Shown here: piece after piece, positions 1-12,302 of the stretch
Numbering within the stretch: position 1 is the first letter of the stretch
Layout of the letters: each line of letters starts with the position of its first letter
Assembly (NCBI GenBank): GCA_026874595.1
Contig: CM049309.1
Coordinates: forward strand, 40,937,079-41,001,078
Reading direction: 5' to 3'
Source of the DNA: Sipunculus nudus
Taxonomy: Eukaryota; Annelida; Sipuncula; Golfingiida; Sipunculidae
DNA: 64,000 nucleotides
Program-made: the position numbers and the translations under genes
Notes under the pieces: model-generated
The model's input: the letters and a program-made list of their open reading frames with translations, nothing else
The model's database searches: none
Told to the model about the DNA's origin: nothing

Positions 1-317
1 CTCCTTCATAAAGGTTCATGGACTCTGTTCAGTAGTTTCTGTGTCATCTTGGTAACAAACCAACTAACATACTAGACTACCAGAGGTGAAGCACTTCCTG
101 CAAGACTTAGATGGTGTCATCAGGAAAGCCCTGTCATTTAGCCAAAAGTTCCAGAAGAAACAGAAGGTTGCAAAATATAAATGTTGGTGCTTGTTATGTA
201 GCTTCGAATCTCAAATTAGGCCTTTGCTCCCTCATAAGCTTCATGTCAAATTGTGTGATAATATTTAAGTTTAAGAGAATAATGGCAAAATTTCATATGG
301 GCATCCACTGGTGGAAC

Positions 318-321
<4 letters not shown>

Positions 322-363
<42 letters not shown>
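322..363. repeat. (TA)n microsatellite
   Basis: An uninterrupted TA dinucleotide run of about 42 bases in intron sequence. Such runs are usually length-polymorphic. Confidence 0.97.
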
Positions 364-364
<1 letters not shown>

Positions 365-2322
365 TCGCAATAAGCAAATCGAGAATTGATTTGAGGCTAT
401 AACTGAAAATCAGTTGAATTGAAGACCCCTTAGCAACTCACAGTGACACAGGTTTAACAATAAATTGTCTGACAAGCCAGAAGGCAGCCTACTTGACATT
501 TCATGGCAAAGAATGACTTAAATCGGGGAGTTCAGAACCCTGAGGTATAAACACGCCAGACGAGGATCTTGTGTCTCTTTGATCTGTCATTCTCCCGTAC
601 AGATGGCGAGACTAAATGTATGCTCTATATCCTAACACAGGGTTCAGGCCGAGCCAGAGTTTTGGTGGTGATTAATCGGGATTTTTATCGTCTTCCGTTT
701 TTTCTTCCCTCCCTGCTTTATCCCTGGTGTCTTTGAAAGGAAGGAATTGGATTTGAGCATTTTCCACTTAAGTCTGTTCTCTCAGCACCTGGAAGGAACA
801 TTTGTATGTGTCATAACTTAAGTGACCCTTACAGGGTTAAGGCACATTCACCATACATTTGAGGTATACTTCCAGGGCACATTGCCATCATATTGTGGAA
901 ACACATTGGTGTGCTTGAAAAGTACTGAATTTGGACATTAAATTGGTTGCACAAAACTACATATTTTAAGCAGAAGGAAAGACAAGTGTTGCCTACCCAC
1001 CCTCTGGGGATATTAAATGGATCCATTTAATCACAAAAAATACATTTATTCAGAAAAAAGGGTATTTTTTTATGGTAAAAAAAAAGTGATCTTTGTACAC
1101 CCAGAGGTTTTCCCTTTAAGCAATGAATTTTTAACTCCTTTGATGAGACCATTATCTCGAGTGGTAACATCACTTGTTTATCTGGTTTACTTGATGAGAA
1201 GGTACCATTGATAAATGCTCTCCTCTTAATTCTAATTTAAGTTAAACAGAATGAAGCAATATTCAAGTAAGTTTGAATACAAATATGGATACTGTTTTAA
1301 CACAGCATACAGGACTTTTGAATATTATAGAATAAGGTTTGCAATGGAAATTGATAGGAATATAGATAACTGAGAAAAAAAATGTTATCAGTAACAGTTA
1401 ATGATTCAAACACTGGTCCAAGCTGACAAAGCATTCAGTTTCCATTCATACACATTTTACATATTCACATAATACACTATACCTAGGTAACCTTTCATGT
1501 TTTTTAAGAATTCCAAGAATAAGAGGTTATTGTTTCTATTTTTCAGTAATTTCTCTGAAGCTTTCAAAGTAAACAGTAAAAATTAATTCTGCTATTTCAC
1601 AAAAAAACACAGGTATTATCAGTGATTCTGTTATTTCATCATTACCAGGTATGTCTGGTAGTATTACACAGAATAAGGGTACGACCACTTGGTCTCTTGC
1701 TGTATTCATGAGGCCTCAGATTGGCCGGAAAATGGTTCTCAAAGCCACCACAGACACAGGAGAGCACATTGTCATTTCATCGCCATCCTTCAGCAAGAGA
1801 GCCGGTGTGTGGATTCCAGGCAAAGCTTCAGCTTCTACAGCTTAGTAAACATGAAACTCATTTTCCTGGAGCATCTTTGATTTGTCCTAAAAGAAGGGAA
1901 TGTTAATAGACCATTAACATTGCCTGCAGACACTGAACACTCCTGTTTTCATGGCTCCATGTTGGTACCTGGGATTAAACGAGTTTCCTCTGACCTGCAA
2001 AGGATTTCCCGAAGACGCTGTAATACTGCGATGGTCACATGTTTGTTGGCACAGTGATGGTTATCTTCTACTTAACATAAGGGGGAGGCTGGTTCTCGAG
2101 GCAGTGCTGCCGGTTTAATCATGTCTCTAACTTAAACATTCCCAGCTTAAGTGGCTGTGCAACTTTTTTACAGTAATGACAAAAGCTTGGATAAATATGA
2201 ATTTTACATAATAATGAGTTTGAGCTGCACTTTAAATTTTGTTAGTTCCCTGTAGCACATAGAATCTGTATGACCTATCGGAGGATTAAGGTTAGACCGT
2301 ACTTTAAATTTTGATAGTTTTA

Positions 2323-2389
2323 GTCATAAAGAATTGTTAAGACCTATTGGAGTTTTTGTCATAAAGAATTGTTAAGACCTATTGGAGTT
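2323..2389. repeat. 35-bp tandem duplication
   Basis: The 32-base string beginning GTCATAAAGAATTG and ending CCTATTGGAGTT occurs at 2323 and again at 2358 with no differences, giving a period of 35. Confidence 0.93.
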
Positions 2390-2690
2390 CCCTAAAGTGA
2401 TTTTTAATACCTTACATCTTTTGTTATTATGTCAACCTTTCTTCAATGAAGATAAGAAGGGCTTTTTTTATACTTTTGTCTTCTTAGATTCTTACAACTT
2501 TGAGTTCACTGGTTATACCATGAGTATGTATATTTAGACGATTATGTGTATTTATAAAGCTACATGCTTTAAGTTATCATATTCTTCTCCAGATGTAGTA
2601 TATATTTGCATTAACACAAAAGATGTTATGACTGACGATATGGGAGCAACTTAATCAGTTTCTGGTTGAACACAAGTGCATGTTGAGTGT

Positions 2691-2999
2691 GAACACAGCT
2701 GGAAGCCAAAGGTGAACACAGCTGTGCTGAGTATGAACACAGCTAGAAGCCAAAGGTGAACACAGCTGTGCGTAGTATGAACACAGCTGGAAGCCAAAGG
2801 TGAACACAGCTGTGCTGAGTATGAACACAGCTAGAAGCCAAGGTGACCACAGTTGTACTGAGTGTGAACACAGCTAGAAGCCAAAGGTGAACACAGCTGT
2901 GCTGAGTATGAACACAGCTGGAAGCCAAAGGTGAACACAGCTGTGCTGAGTATGAACACAGCTAGAAGCCAAAGGTGAACACAGCTGTGCTGAGTGTGA
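2691..2999. repeat. 44-bp minisatellite with CACAGCTGTG palindromes
   Basis: About seven units of a 44-bp repeat, each containing GAACACAGCT(A/G)GAAGCC and GAACACAGCTGTGCTGAGT. Units start near 2691, 2735 and 2779 and continue to about 2999. Each carries the palindrome CACAGCTGTG. Repetitive minus-strand open frames (such as 2743-2928) are by-products of the array. Confidence 0.93.
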
Positions 3000-5317
3000 A
3001 GCCAGAGTTGAACAACTGAGGGTGAGCAGCCTCACACTTGTGTCTGGATGATAATTTTAAAATTATAAAAGACCTTGTGTTTAACAATATAAAATAGTGT
3101 GATTATAAACTGCAGGAAAACGATCATTTCTAACCAGGCTTGTCTGTCCTTTTATAACGAGGTAGATAGAATAAAGAATTTTCACCAGTATCAGTCACTC
3201 TGTGGATGATACTGTCAGGTTAGTGCGCAAGACGGGAAATTCTGTGCTGAAATATTCCTAATTTACGAGCATCTTTAGCTGCGCTACCTGATAAGCAAAA
3301 TTCTGATTGTAGTCACAGCCAGACCTGCTTACAGAAATAATGATAAAGGCTTCACAGAGTGGTCTTTGGCACATGCAGTGGCCTGTTAAAAGTTCGGCTC
3401 AGAGGAAGTGTCACATATGACCTGGGTGTATGCTTAGTATTGCTGTAGCTTTTATGATACAGAACTTACTGGGTGGGCCCAAAGCAGGGATAGGTGAACT
3501 TGATAGATTTCCAGTACCTGAGACGAATGATGATGATTAAAAAAAATGGAAAGTACCCGCTGAGATAGAAAGTACAAACATGCAATAGATGACCTGGTGG
3601 GGCCATGAAAAAGCTTGCTTTATTGCAGCAGCTTATGAATAGTGGATTGATTGATATTGATCCCACATCAACAGCAAGCAAATCAACAGTCTCAAGCCAG
3701 TGCTGATTCCAGCTTCCTCCACACTGATTTTGGCGTTCATTCAGGCAAGGTTTATGATTAAGTGGAATACAATTCTTCAGCCCCATGGATTGATATTTAC
3801 TTGTGCTATAAATAAAACTTTCATACAGCATTGTAATCTCTTTTTATTGTCAAAGAGATACAAGATCAAATTAGTCTGTCATTCACAGTTATTATCAAAA
3901 CTGTCCAGGATGAGTTTTTAGCTCTTTTTCCTGTTGCTACTCTGGAGTAGGGATTATCAGACATGATATGTCAAAAGTTGATTAAAATCAGCAGGCCTGA
4001 TTACAGTGCTGTCAGCATTTATGTGACTGATCACCTCTGTTAGTGAGCTTTGTATTGCACAAAGGCATTAGAACTCTGAAGTTTGATTCTAATCATATTT
4101 CATTGTTACATTTTAGTTCTGGCTAATTGTTTTGGCAAAAATGTAAGGGCTTACAATGGTGTATATATTACTTTGCACTTTTACCCAGGATTTTCATATC
4201 AGTTTCCTGTGTGGTTTATGGGTAATATAAATAATAATGTTGCAGACAATGTCTCTCAATTGAAAATCAGCCACTGGTATCCATTCTGTGAAGTTTTGTT
4301 GTGAAAGAAGTTTATTCAGTATTAATAAATAAAGATGATTATTGTGGTGATCCCAATAACCTACAAAAAAATGATGGATATTTTCTTAGGTGCTACCCTA
4401 GTCCTGCCAACAAATTTAATACAAATCTGTTCATATAACTTTGTGTGTTGAGCTAAATACATTTGCATAGAATGCAGATTTGAAATTGGGAATGTGGATA
4501 AAAATTGATATTGACCATATAAGTAAAGTGACATCCCATTTGCATGGATTTGGCATGCAGAATATGTATCCAGCAAACCGAAATGCTACATCTAGTGATT
4601 TTTATGGTTCCACATGGTATCCTGTAGCAAAACAGAAAGTATGCATGGAGCTGCATTGCTACATCTGAAATATCTCAACACACATTCTGAATTCAGCATT
4701 CAGTGCATAAGGAACCATAGCTTTAAAGTTTCTAAAAGACAAACCAACCAACCAACCAATAAAGTTAATAAACTGAAACCTCTGGGGAATGTACAACAAA
4801 AATAAATAATTTTCCATTAGAATAACAAGGCCATGACTGACAGCATGGTTCAACCATGAGCTAGTGGTTAAATCAACAAGTTTAAAAAATGTATTCTTTT
4901 AATTTAATATATAAACCAAAGATGGCTCTGATGAGTCATCATGGTACTTTTAACTGTTAAAACATCGCGAGTTTCAGGTACCATGTTCCATAATTTGTTA
5001 AAGGCTGCCAAAGTTTAATCATCAAAATAATATTTCATCCTAAGGCTAATTATACACACAAATAAAGAGTATTGTCTATATATATGTTTGAATTATAAAT
5101 CAGCTGTCCAAATTTTCTCTTCACTAATCAGTGATTGCACCATTCTGTTTCATTTGGAAGGAATTTCTTCAAATCTTAGAATGAAATAGGGCGGCTTCAC
5201 CCATTATTTCAATACTAGAATATACCCATATCAGTACCTGCATCCACACTTTTCTTAAATTATGAGTAAGCACTGACATGGCGTGCGCATTTGAAATGCA
5301 CTGACACAAATTTGGCG

Positions 5318-5490
5318 AGGGGTGAGATGTTCCGCGTCCAAAATCGTCCAAACGATTAACCCGCAACATGATTCACTTGTGCCAAAATTGCCGATATGGG
5401 CAGTGGTGAGATGTTCCCGGTTTAAATTCGTCCCCGCGGTCAACCCACAACAACATTCATTTGTGTTGACTTTAGTGGACTGCTTACAAA
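5318..5490. repeat. Diverged 85-bp tandem duplication
   Basis: GGTGAGATGTTC followed by a similar stretch of about 65 bases (ending near ATTCACTTGTG / ATTCATTTGTG) occurs near 5321 and again near 5406. The block is richer in CpG than its surroundings and is likely part of an older mobile element. Confidence 0.65.
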
Positions 5491-5524
5491 AGGCTGACGC
5501 GTAGTGAATGTTTGGCAGACTATG

Positions 5525-5790
5525 TCAGGTTTGATTTGATTGGTTAGCTAGAGGAGATTCCGGACGACATGGGCGCACTATGTGAGAATGGCCATGGCAC
5601 AGCGCAGGTATTAAACGCATAATATTTTTATCGCTCTTGAGGGCATTTCTGTACCAATCGCCTAAAAAATATAAACTCGTTCTTCCCCGGACCAAGATGC
5701 ACCCTCCCACGAAGTTTGACGACCGTGTGATCCTTAGCGTGCGAATGAATCCGGACAGACAGACAGACAAACAAACAAACAGATTCCCGT
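5525..5790 (-). repeat. Probable dispersed repeat ending in a GTCTG run
   Basis: On the minus strand the block begins with repeated GTCTGTCTGTCTG followed by CCGGATTCATTCGC and a GC-richer stretch. Similar GTCTG/GTCCG openings occur near 10.97, 19.43 and 43.28 kb, which suggests a repeat origin. The minus-strand frame 5525-5992 covers it but shows no domain, so I do not call a gene. Confidence 0.45.
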
Positions 5791-6322
5791 GAATTATAGT
5801 ATGATATATGCAAGATATTTCACTTTCTTGGAAAATTTGGTCTTCCCTAGGTCGGGTCATAATTGTTGGGAATGGATAGTCTAAATTGATTTTGCAGTCA
5901 TGTTTAGCTGGTCTAGGAAAATTTGATACCTGAGTGGTACATGTCAGAGATGGTGTGATCAGAAACATGGATGTGGGTGTTAGTGGTATCACTTGAACTG
6001 AGCCCTGTAATTGCGTTTTCGTAGCCCGCCTGTTGGTCTAGCAGTCTGGAAATCCCTGTTTCATTAGAGGCTGTACCATGAGGGATTGAATGGCCTTGCT
6101 GTGCTATCAGGGAGACGGATACTGACACATGTAGTTAGATGTTAGGATATCAAGTGAACAAGATCTTTTAAGTTGGTTCCTCACTGGAAATACTGGTCGG
6201 TCTGAATTAGTCTCATACTTGGACAGAATGACCTTTGAACTCTCTCATCTTAGATATTATACTGTGGTTAGCTTCATATTCACTGGGTTAAAATTTCACC
6301 CCTTTCAGCATTTTGTGAGGAT

Positions 6323-6425
6323 TCCCAAACCGAAATGGAAACTCTGCAGATATACATACTTATGTTAAGAATTAGATAATTCAGCATTAAAAAATGAAGG
6401 CGGTAACTTCAAAAAAATATTTAAA
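6323..6425 (+). repeat. 3' fragment of the tRNA-derived SINE
   Basis: The segment containing CCGAAATGGAAACTCTGCAG and ending AATGAAGGCGGTAACTTC with an A-rich tail matches the 3' part of the SINE copies at 29.2 and 44.5 kb. The tRNA-like head is absent, as in a 5'-truncated or eroded copy. Confidence 0.75.
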
Positions 6426-7048
6426 AAAACCCCACAGGATGTGTAGTCCTGAATTTCCATCATCATATGAAATGGGCCACATTTTATTATAAAGAACTGT
6501 AGTATTAACAAGCACACAACAAATTACACCTCTGTTATTATGGAATATGTTGAATGGTTTCAGCTGCTTTTTTTATTTACTTAAATATATCTGCATTTGA
6601 ATCCATTGATAAATTAGAACTAGATTTTAAGCTTCTGATTTTATGTATCGAAGATTACCTTATAATTACATGTCTTGGGTTATAATTCAGCTCCATCAAG
6701 TTAATATGATTATAACCAAAGTATTTTCCACATTCCCTTGTTTTGATAATAGTATGATAATCATATGTAAAAGTATGTCTGTTTATTTGTGTGTAAACAG
6801 CTGAATTTACAAAGTTCTACTGTTTATCCAATATGTCTTATATGCCTACATCCGATGATAAATAATGTATGTTTGAATGTGTAACTGTGCATATATATAA
6901 TGGCAGATGAGCTTCAGAGGTCCCCAGATTGCCATAGGTCATACAGGGTAATATATATGAAGCGTTGCATCCTTGTCAGGGTAAGCAGCATGAATGTTTT
7001 ATTCACCTATACATAACAGGATGCTCTATAATTTGTATTTTCTTTCAG

Positions 7049-7183
7049 CTAAACACTGAATGGGTACAAGTTGAAGTGATTGACCTGATAAATGATGGAG
7101 AAGGACTTGGATTTGGGATCATTGGAGGAAAAAGTACTGGTGTCGTTGTCAAAACCATTGTGCCTGCAGGAGTGGCGGAGAAG
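7049..7183 (+). CDS. MPDZ: Exon: N-terminal half of PDZ2
   Basis: The exon follows a pyrimidine-rich tract ending tttctttcag and ends at AAG|gtaagt. It has 45 codons, phase 0 at both ends. It begins [13 protein letters not shown] and carries the binding loop [10 protein letters not shown] followed by [17 protein letters not shown], covering beta strands A to C of the domain. The same stretch in vertebrate MPDZ and PATJ PDZ2 is nearly identical ([19 protein letters not shown]). The frame joins the next exon at ...AEK|DGRL, the expected continuation. The preceding exon, also phase 0, was not found in the 7 kb upstream. The donor lies inside the first unit of a tandem array. Confidence 0.95.
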
Positions 7184-7990
7184 GTAAGTAGTCTTTCAAA
7201 GGGATTTCCTGGAATTGTCAAAGAATTCAGATGATAAACTAGTGGTACATCAGAGGGATTTCCTGGAATTATCACGGGGTCAAGAAGATGGTAAACTAGT
7301 GGTACCTCAGAGGGATTGCCTGGAATTATCACAGGATCAAGGAGACAGTAAACAAGTTGTCCATCAAATTAATTCCTAGAATTATCAAAGGAATAGGAAA
7401 TGGTAAACTAGGCATCATTCAGAGGGATTTCCTGGAATTATCAAGGGTTTCAGGAGAGGGTTAGTCAGTAGTCTGTCACAGGGATTTCATTGAATTACAA
7501 GAGTACTTTCTAGGAGATGGTAAATCAGCAGCACCTCAGAAGGATTTCCTGGAATTATCAAAGGTTGCAGGGGTTGGTAAACCAGTGGTCCCTCAGAGGG
7601 ATTTCTTGGAATTATCAAAGGTTCTTAGACATAGTTAACCAGTGGTCCATCAGAGGGCTTTCCTGAATTGATCAAAGGTTCTAGGAGATGGTAAACCAGT
7701 GCCTCATCAAAGGGAGATCCTGGAATTATCAAAGATCCCAGGAAATGGTAAACCAGTGGCTTGTCAGAGGGATTTCTTGGAATTATTAATGTTTCCAGGA
7801 GATGGTAAAACAATTGTCCATTAGAAGGATTACCTGGAATTATCAAAGGTTCCAGGAAATGGTAAACCAGTGCCTTGTCAGAGGGATTTCCTGGAATTAT
7901 AACCAGTGACCAATCAGAGGGAGGGATTTCCTGGAATTATCAATGCTTCAAGAAGATGGTAAACCAGTGCGTCTCAAAGGGATTTCTGAT
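7182..7990. repeat. 57-bp intronic minisatellite overlapping the PDZ2 exon donor
   Basis: About 14 to 15 units with period near 57 bp. The unit has GGTAAACCAGTGG, then CAGAGGGATTTCCTGGAATT and ATCAAAGG. The first unit starts at the splice donor itself: GGTAAGTAGT...AAAGGGATTTCC aligns with GGTAAACTAGTGG...AGAGGGATTTCC of later units. Units drift by substitutions and small indels, and one is shortened near 7900. Confidence 0.93.
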
Positions 7991-8483
7991 TTGAACTTGT
8001 GTTCACTCAGAGGTTAAAGCCACCTACATGCAGTGGGCCTTTCCTGAAGAAATACCTGTAAAGAGAAAAACTGGTGATTCACAATAACAGAGCAGAGAAA
8101 GAAATACACAATTTTGGAAGTAACTGGTTAATGCATGGCCAGTCTGAAAACTGTGACCAGGGGTTAAATACTTGAACTCAGTGTTAGTGTAAAGATGCCA
8201 TGGACTTGTGATGGGGCATTATTAATAATGAGTAAAGCACTGGAGTAGCCAGGGTTAATGAGGTGATGATAGGAAAATGATTTACTGACTGATCCCTGGC
8301 CTGGTCACACAAGTATGGTGCCTTGGGACGAGCCATGTGTGCAACAGATTAATAGCAAGGTTCACAGGGTGCTAGTGGTACAGGGGACTAATATTTTACT
8401 TGTTTTTATCTGTTCTGGTCTACAAGTTGAAGACTATTAAAAATAAATGAGTACCTGCACATATACAAGTGAGAATTGTTAGT

Positions 8484-9740
8484 GAACCTGTGAGCTTATG
8501 CGATGGTGTGGCATCGTTCGTCGTCTGTTCGTTAACCCATACTGTCTCAAAAATGGCAGCAGCTTGTTTTCGAATGGGCAGAATTAAAACTATATAGATA
8601 AGGAAAAATTAACACAGCCAGAGAAAGAATTATACACCATCAACAAATCCAGTCAGTTTCTTCTGGTTTCTTTGCAATATACAGGTGCTTGTTGAATTTA
8701 CAATGTATGATAACATTATTCATAACAATTACTGTGATAATAACAGTTAAGGATTCATGTAATGCACAAAACTGAAGCTAAAATCCGAATCAAGATAACA
8801 GAAAAAAAAATACAGTAATACCAGTGAAATGTTGCAGCAAAGTGCAAAGAGTAATCATGAAACACAAAGCTGAACACACATAAAAAAAACATATAAAATT
8901 ACAATATAAAAACTCTGTGTCAATCAATCCAGAGCTCTCAGTAGAAGATGAAGAGGGCATGTTCATGTGACTATTTGAATATATCATCTGTAAAGCAGTC
9001 ATGCATTTTTTTTTGTTGGAGAATATATTATCCTTTGTTATGCCATCTTAAAATTCCATAATGCCTGCCTTGCATGACATGAGCATGGTGTACTTCACAT
9101 TGATGTACCTTGGCTCGCGTCTCTTGCTGAAGGATTCTGCTTACTGATATTGAAACAGTAAAAAAGCATAATAGAACATTCAGCAGGATTTTTAGCGAAC
9201 CTGTGAGCTTATGCGATGGTTTGGGGTTGTCCGTACCCTTAACCCAATACTACCTCAAAAATGGCAGGAGCTTGCATCACTGAATTTTATGCAAATCTCA
9301 GTAATCTAAAAAAACTCTGTTTGATTGAGCTTATTTTTGTTTAAAAGGATATTATCTATTGATGTTAAAGCATCAAAGAATGGTCTGTTAAAAAATAATT
9401 ATTATGTGTATGCAGTCAAAAAGGTCAAAATATCAAATATCCTTTCAAGATTCTTGTCAGACTTTCTTGTCAAATAGTGTTGTCAAGGTCACCCTAACTA
9501 AGTGGTTAACAGATCTTTATTGAAATAACCATCTGACTTGGTTGCTATTTTAGCTATTTGTTCATTCTTTTTGGTGTAGAAGTAGATGGCTAATGATTAA
9601 GACTTTCACTAGTGTATTCATCGTGAAAGCCTAAATTTTATGCAAAAATCAGTCATCTAAAAACTCTGTCAGATTGAGCTGATTTTTGTTTAAAGAATAT
9701 TATCTTTTGATATTTAAAGTCCTTATTTTGCTCTGGAAGA
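8484..9740. repeat. Two related dispersed-repeat fragments and an internal duplication
   Basis: GAACCTGTGAGCTTATGCGATGG followed by TGTCTCAAAAATGGCAGCAGC-like sequence appears near 8484 and, diverged, near 9198. Separately, TTTTATGCAAA(T/A)(C/A)TCAGT and the ~90 bases after it near 9284 recur near 9638. This suggests nested or duplicated copies of an old element. The exact boundaries are uncertain. Confidence 0.6.
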
Positions 9741-10221
9741 ATTGCCTGTCAATTTCAGATAATTAAAAACACTTTTTGTTATAGAAATTACCAATTAAGA
9801 ACAGCCTTGGGGCCTGCAAAAAATTATGTTTTGATTTTTGAAAATAGTGGCGAGAATCAGATGATGTTGGGGTCTCATATGCTTAAAAATAATTAAAAAT
9901 CAATTTTTTTTTAATTTCCTGGCCTTGGAAGTGATGAATTTAGCTAATTTTGAAAAATTCCTTGAAAAAAAACCCCCAGAATTACATTCTTGTCTTTGAC
10001 AGACAAATAGGAGGAGACTTTTAACCTGTCAACAGAGGTTACGTACTTATGCTCATGTAAATGGTGGATTAAAAAATAGAACATTCTTAAAGATCTTGCA
10101 GTTGAAGGGTTGTTTAAGGAAACTTTCCAAAGAAAATATCTTGAAGATCCAAGTTGGTATCCTTGAAAAACATCTAAAAGACTTTAAAAAATTAATGCTA
10201 AATTTTGTGGGAACCTTTATT

Positions 10222-10430
10222 ATATGATATAAATTTGTACAGTGAAAATTTGTACAGTAAAAATTCAAAGCTGAAATCTCAAAAAGTCAAAAAAGTTTGG
10301 ATAAAAGAATGAATAAATCTTAAATATATGATATAAATTTGTACAGTAAAAAATGTGTACTGTGAAAATTCAAAGCAGAAATCTAAAAAAATTCAAAAGT
10401 TTGGATAAAAGAATGAATAAATAAAAAAAT
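10222..10430. repeat. 103-bp tandem duplication
   Basis: Two adjacent copies, near 10222-10325 and 10325-10430, share ATATGATATAAATTTGTACAG at the start and AAAAGTTTGGATAAAAGAAT at the end, with small differences between. Confidence 0.85.
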
Positions 10431-10928
10431 ATCTGTCTGTTAAATTTAGCATCTGAAACAAGACATGCACACATGTTTCTTTTTCTTTAATAGATGTTAC
10501 TTCTGCCTCAGGTCATTGGACTCTGTGGCAACAACTGTCATAGGTATGGGAAACTGATGCCAGTTTCTGTGGTCTTGTCTACATGAGATGGTCCATAATA
10601 TGAGCTTGGATGGCAGGGAAGCTGCCAAATAGCCTTGTCTAGAGTGAGGTGATTAACTGGTGGTAACCGTGAGCAACCAGATGCACACAGGGGAGTCTAC
10701 AAGTGAGACTCTCAGGGATACATACTGTAGGTCCCTGGTCCACAAGAAAGATTGTATTTCTGACAAAAAATTGCATAGGTGTCAACGATGTCCCTGATTT
10801 ACATATTGTGACAGGAGTCCCTGCACAGCAGGCATGGTGTAATTCTGTTTATGAAATTATCAGCAAAATAATATAACAAAAAGGACAATATTAGTTAAAA
10901 GTTATCAGTAATCCATTTATAACTTATT

Positions 10929-11350
10929 AGCTCAGCTGACTATAAGTCATCTGAGCTATAGTCGTGGTCCTTTGTCTGTCGTCCGTCCAGCCGTCCGGCC
11001 GTTAACAGGGCACTTTTTAAAACTGTTGGACCTACGAATCCAAAATTCTGCATACCATTAGATGTCCCCAAAATCTCCTACCATACCAAAAATTGGGTCA
11101 TTAGAACTTCGTTCCTTCGAGATATTAAGGAAAAACCTCCGTTTTCCATAAAAAAGCCATTGTTACACTTCAAGGCTGCCTAATATCAAAACCACTGATC
11201 TGTTTTTGATCAGATTTAGTATTCATATTCTTCCATACATTTTCTGTTCACATACCAAAAATAAGGTCAGTATTGGGTATTATTTTGAAGTTATAGGCCC
11301 AAATATAATGCAATTTTTTAAAAATCAGGAAATTTATTTGCTCACTTAAC
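10929..11350 (+). repeat. Palindrome-headed dispersed repeat (putative)
   Basis: A 29-nt imperfect palindrome (10929-10957; arms AGCTCAGCTGACTA and TAGTCATCTGAGCT-like) is followed by GTCTGTCGTCCGTCC and GTTAACAGGGCAC, then AT-rich sequence. The GTCTG/GTCCG opening recurs in other repeats here. Class and 3' limit are unknown. Confidence 0.5.
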
Positions 11351-11774
11351 ATGAGAATTGCTGAAGCTGGAGACTTTTTTTCAGGAATATAACTTTATTT
11401 AATCAAGATTCAAATGTTTACCCAAAATTAGATCTGAATTTTGCAAATTGTTCAAGTTATTAGCATAAATAAAAAATCAGTACCTTAAATTTTGTCCAAA
11501 TTTGGCAGTGGCACGTTTTTTCCCTGTAAGTACTGTTGATTTTATTTTCACAGCATATATACATAAGGTTTTAATCTTTTAAAATCTGAAATTTCAAAGA
11601 AATTGTTTGAAAAGAGTAACGTTTATTCAAGTTTTCATACACCATGTCAAGTGTTGTTTACATCTGGCCCACCTAGTAGTACAGCCTTCACTTGCATTAT
11701 GTAACCCACCCCAGGCAGCTTGCCTTGGCCCAGCTTGGCCACTACTAGCAGGCTTCCCCTCTGCCCTGCACTCA

Positions 11775-11791
11775 CCCCCCCCCCCCCCCCC
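11775..11791. repeat. C17 homopolymer
   Basis: Seventeen consecutive C residues in a locally GC-rich pocket. The length may be unreliable in an assembly. Confidence 0.95.
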
Positions 11792-12268
11792 AGCTGGTGC
11801 ATAAACTAGATGAATGTTATAATTTTCTGTATTTTATTTTATTCTTGGACATGCTACATTTTAGATTTTGTATTGTACCACCAGGGTTACAATGATTAAA
11901 GTGCACATTTAATTGTGTCCACAAAGTGCTGTATTGCTATGAAAGTGTGGATGTTCATCAGATAAGTAATGCTTTACTTCAGAAGAGTAAAACTTCACCA
12001 GGTGTGAAATTGACTATTAATTCCAGTAATTAATTATAGCTGAGATGTCCATCTGCAAATTTTTCATATGCATCACAGTATCTCAAAACTTTTACTGATT
12101 TTCTTCATGACAGTCTTGTCAGAGTATTAGTTTGCAATCATATATTGAGAACTTTACTATAACCAAGTAGGAGGGCCCTTTCCTCTTAGCTTCTCATATG
12201 TTTATATAAATAAAAAACATTACAATAGAATATTTTTCATATTTTGCATTTGCAAAAATTTCAAACTT

Positions 12269-12302
12269 AAGCTGGTTGTCGTGACCCATGGGTCCTCTGT
12301 TT
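12269..12302 (+). repeat. Short recurring module GTGACCCATGGGTCC
   Basis: AGCTG...GTGACCCATGGGTCC followed by a T-rich end. Related copies lie near 12881-12902, 16004-16039 and 28242-28275, each beginning AGCTGAG or AGCTGG. This is probably a piece of an interspersed repeat. Confidence 0.5.

Larger units (their letters stand above)
1..7048 (+). other. Intron sequence upstream of the PDZ2 exon
   Basis: No exon was recognised here although PDZ1 and L27 exons must lie further upstream. The stretch holds an AT dinucleotide run, a 35-bp duplication, a 44-bp minisatellite, a diverged 85-bp duplication, a repeat-like block near 5525-5790 and a 3' SINE fragment. The remainder is AT-rich sequence in which I see nothing specific. 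Minus-strand frames of 121 and 155 codons (3466-3831, 5525-5992) have no domain features and look accidental or repeat-derived. Confidence 0.7.

Noticed and set aside
3466-3831. Minus-strand frame of 121 codons
   Set aside because: No recognisable motif and no splice or start context; likely accidental.
5525-5992. Minus-strand frame of 155 codons
   Set aside because: It overlaps a GTCTG-headed repeat, shows no domain or codon-use signal, and contains simple-repeat translation (VCLSVCLS).
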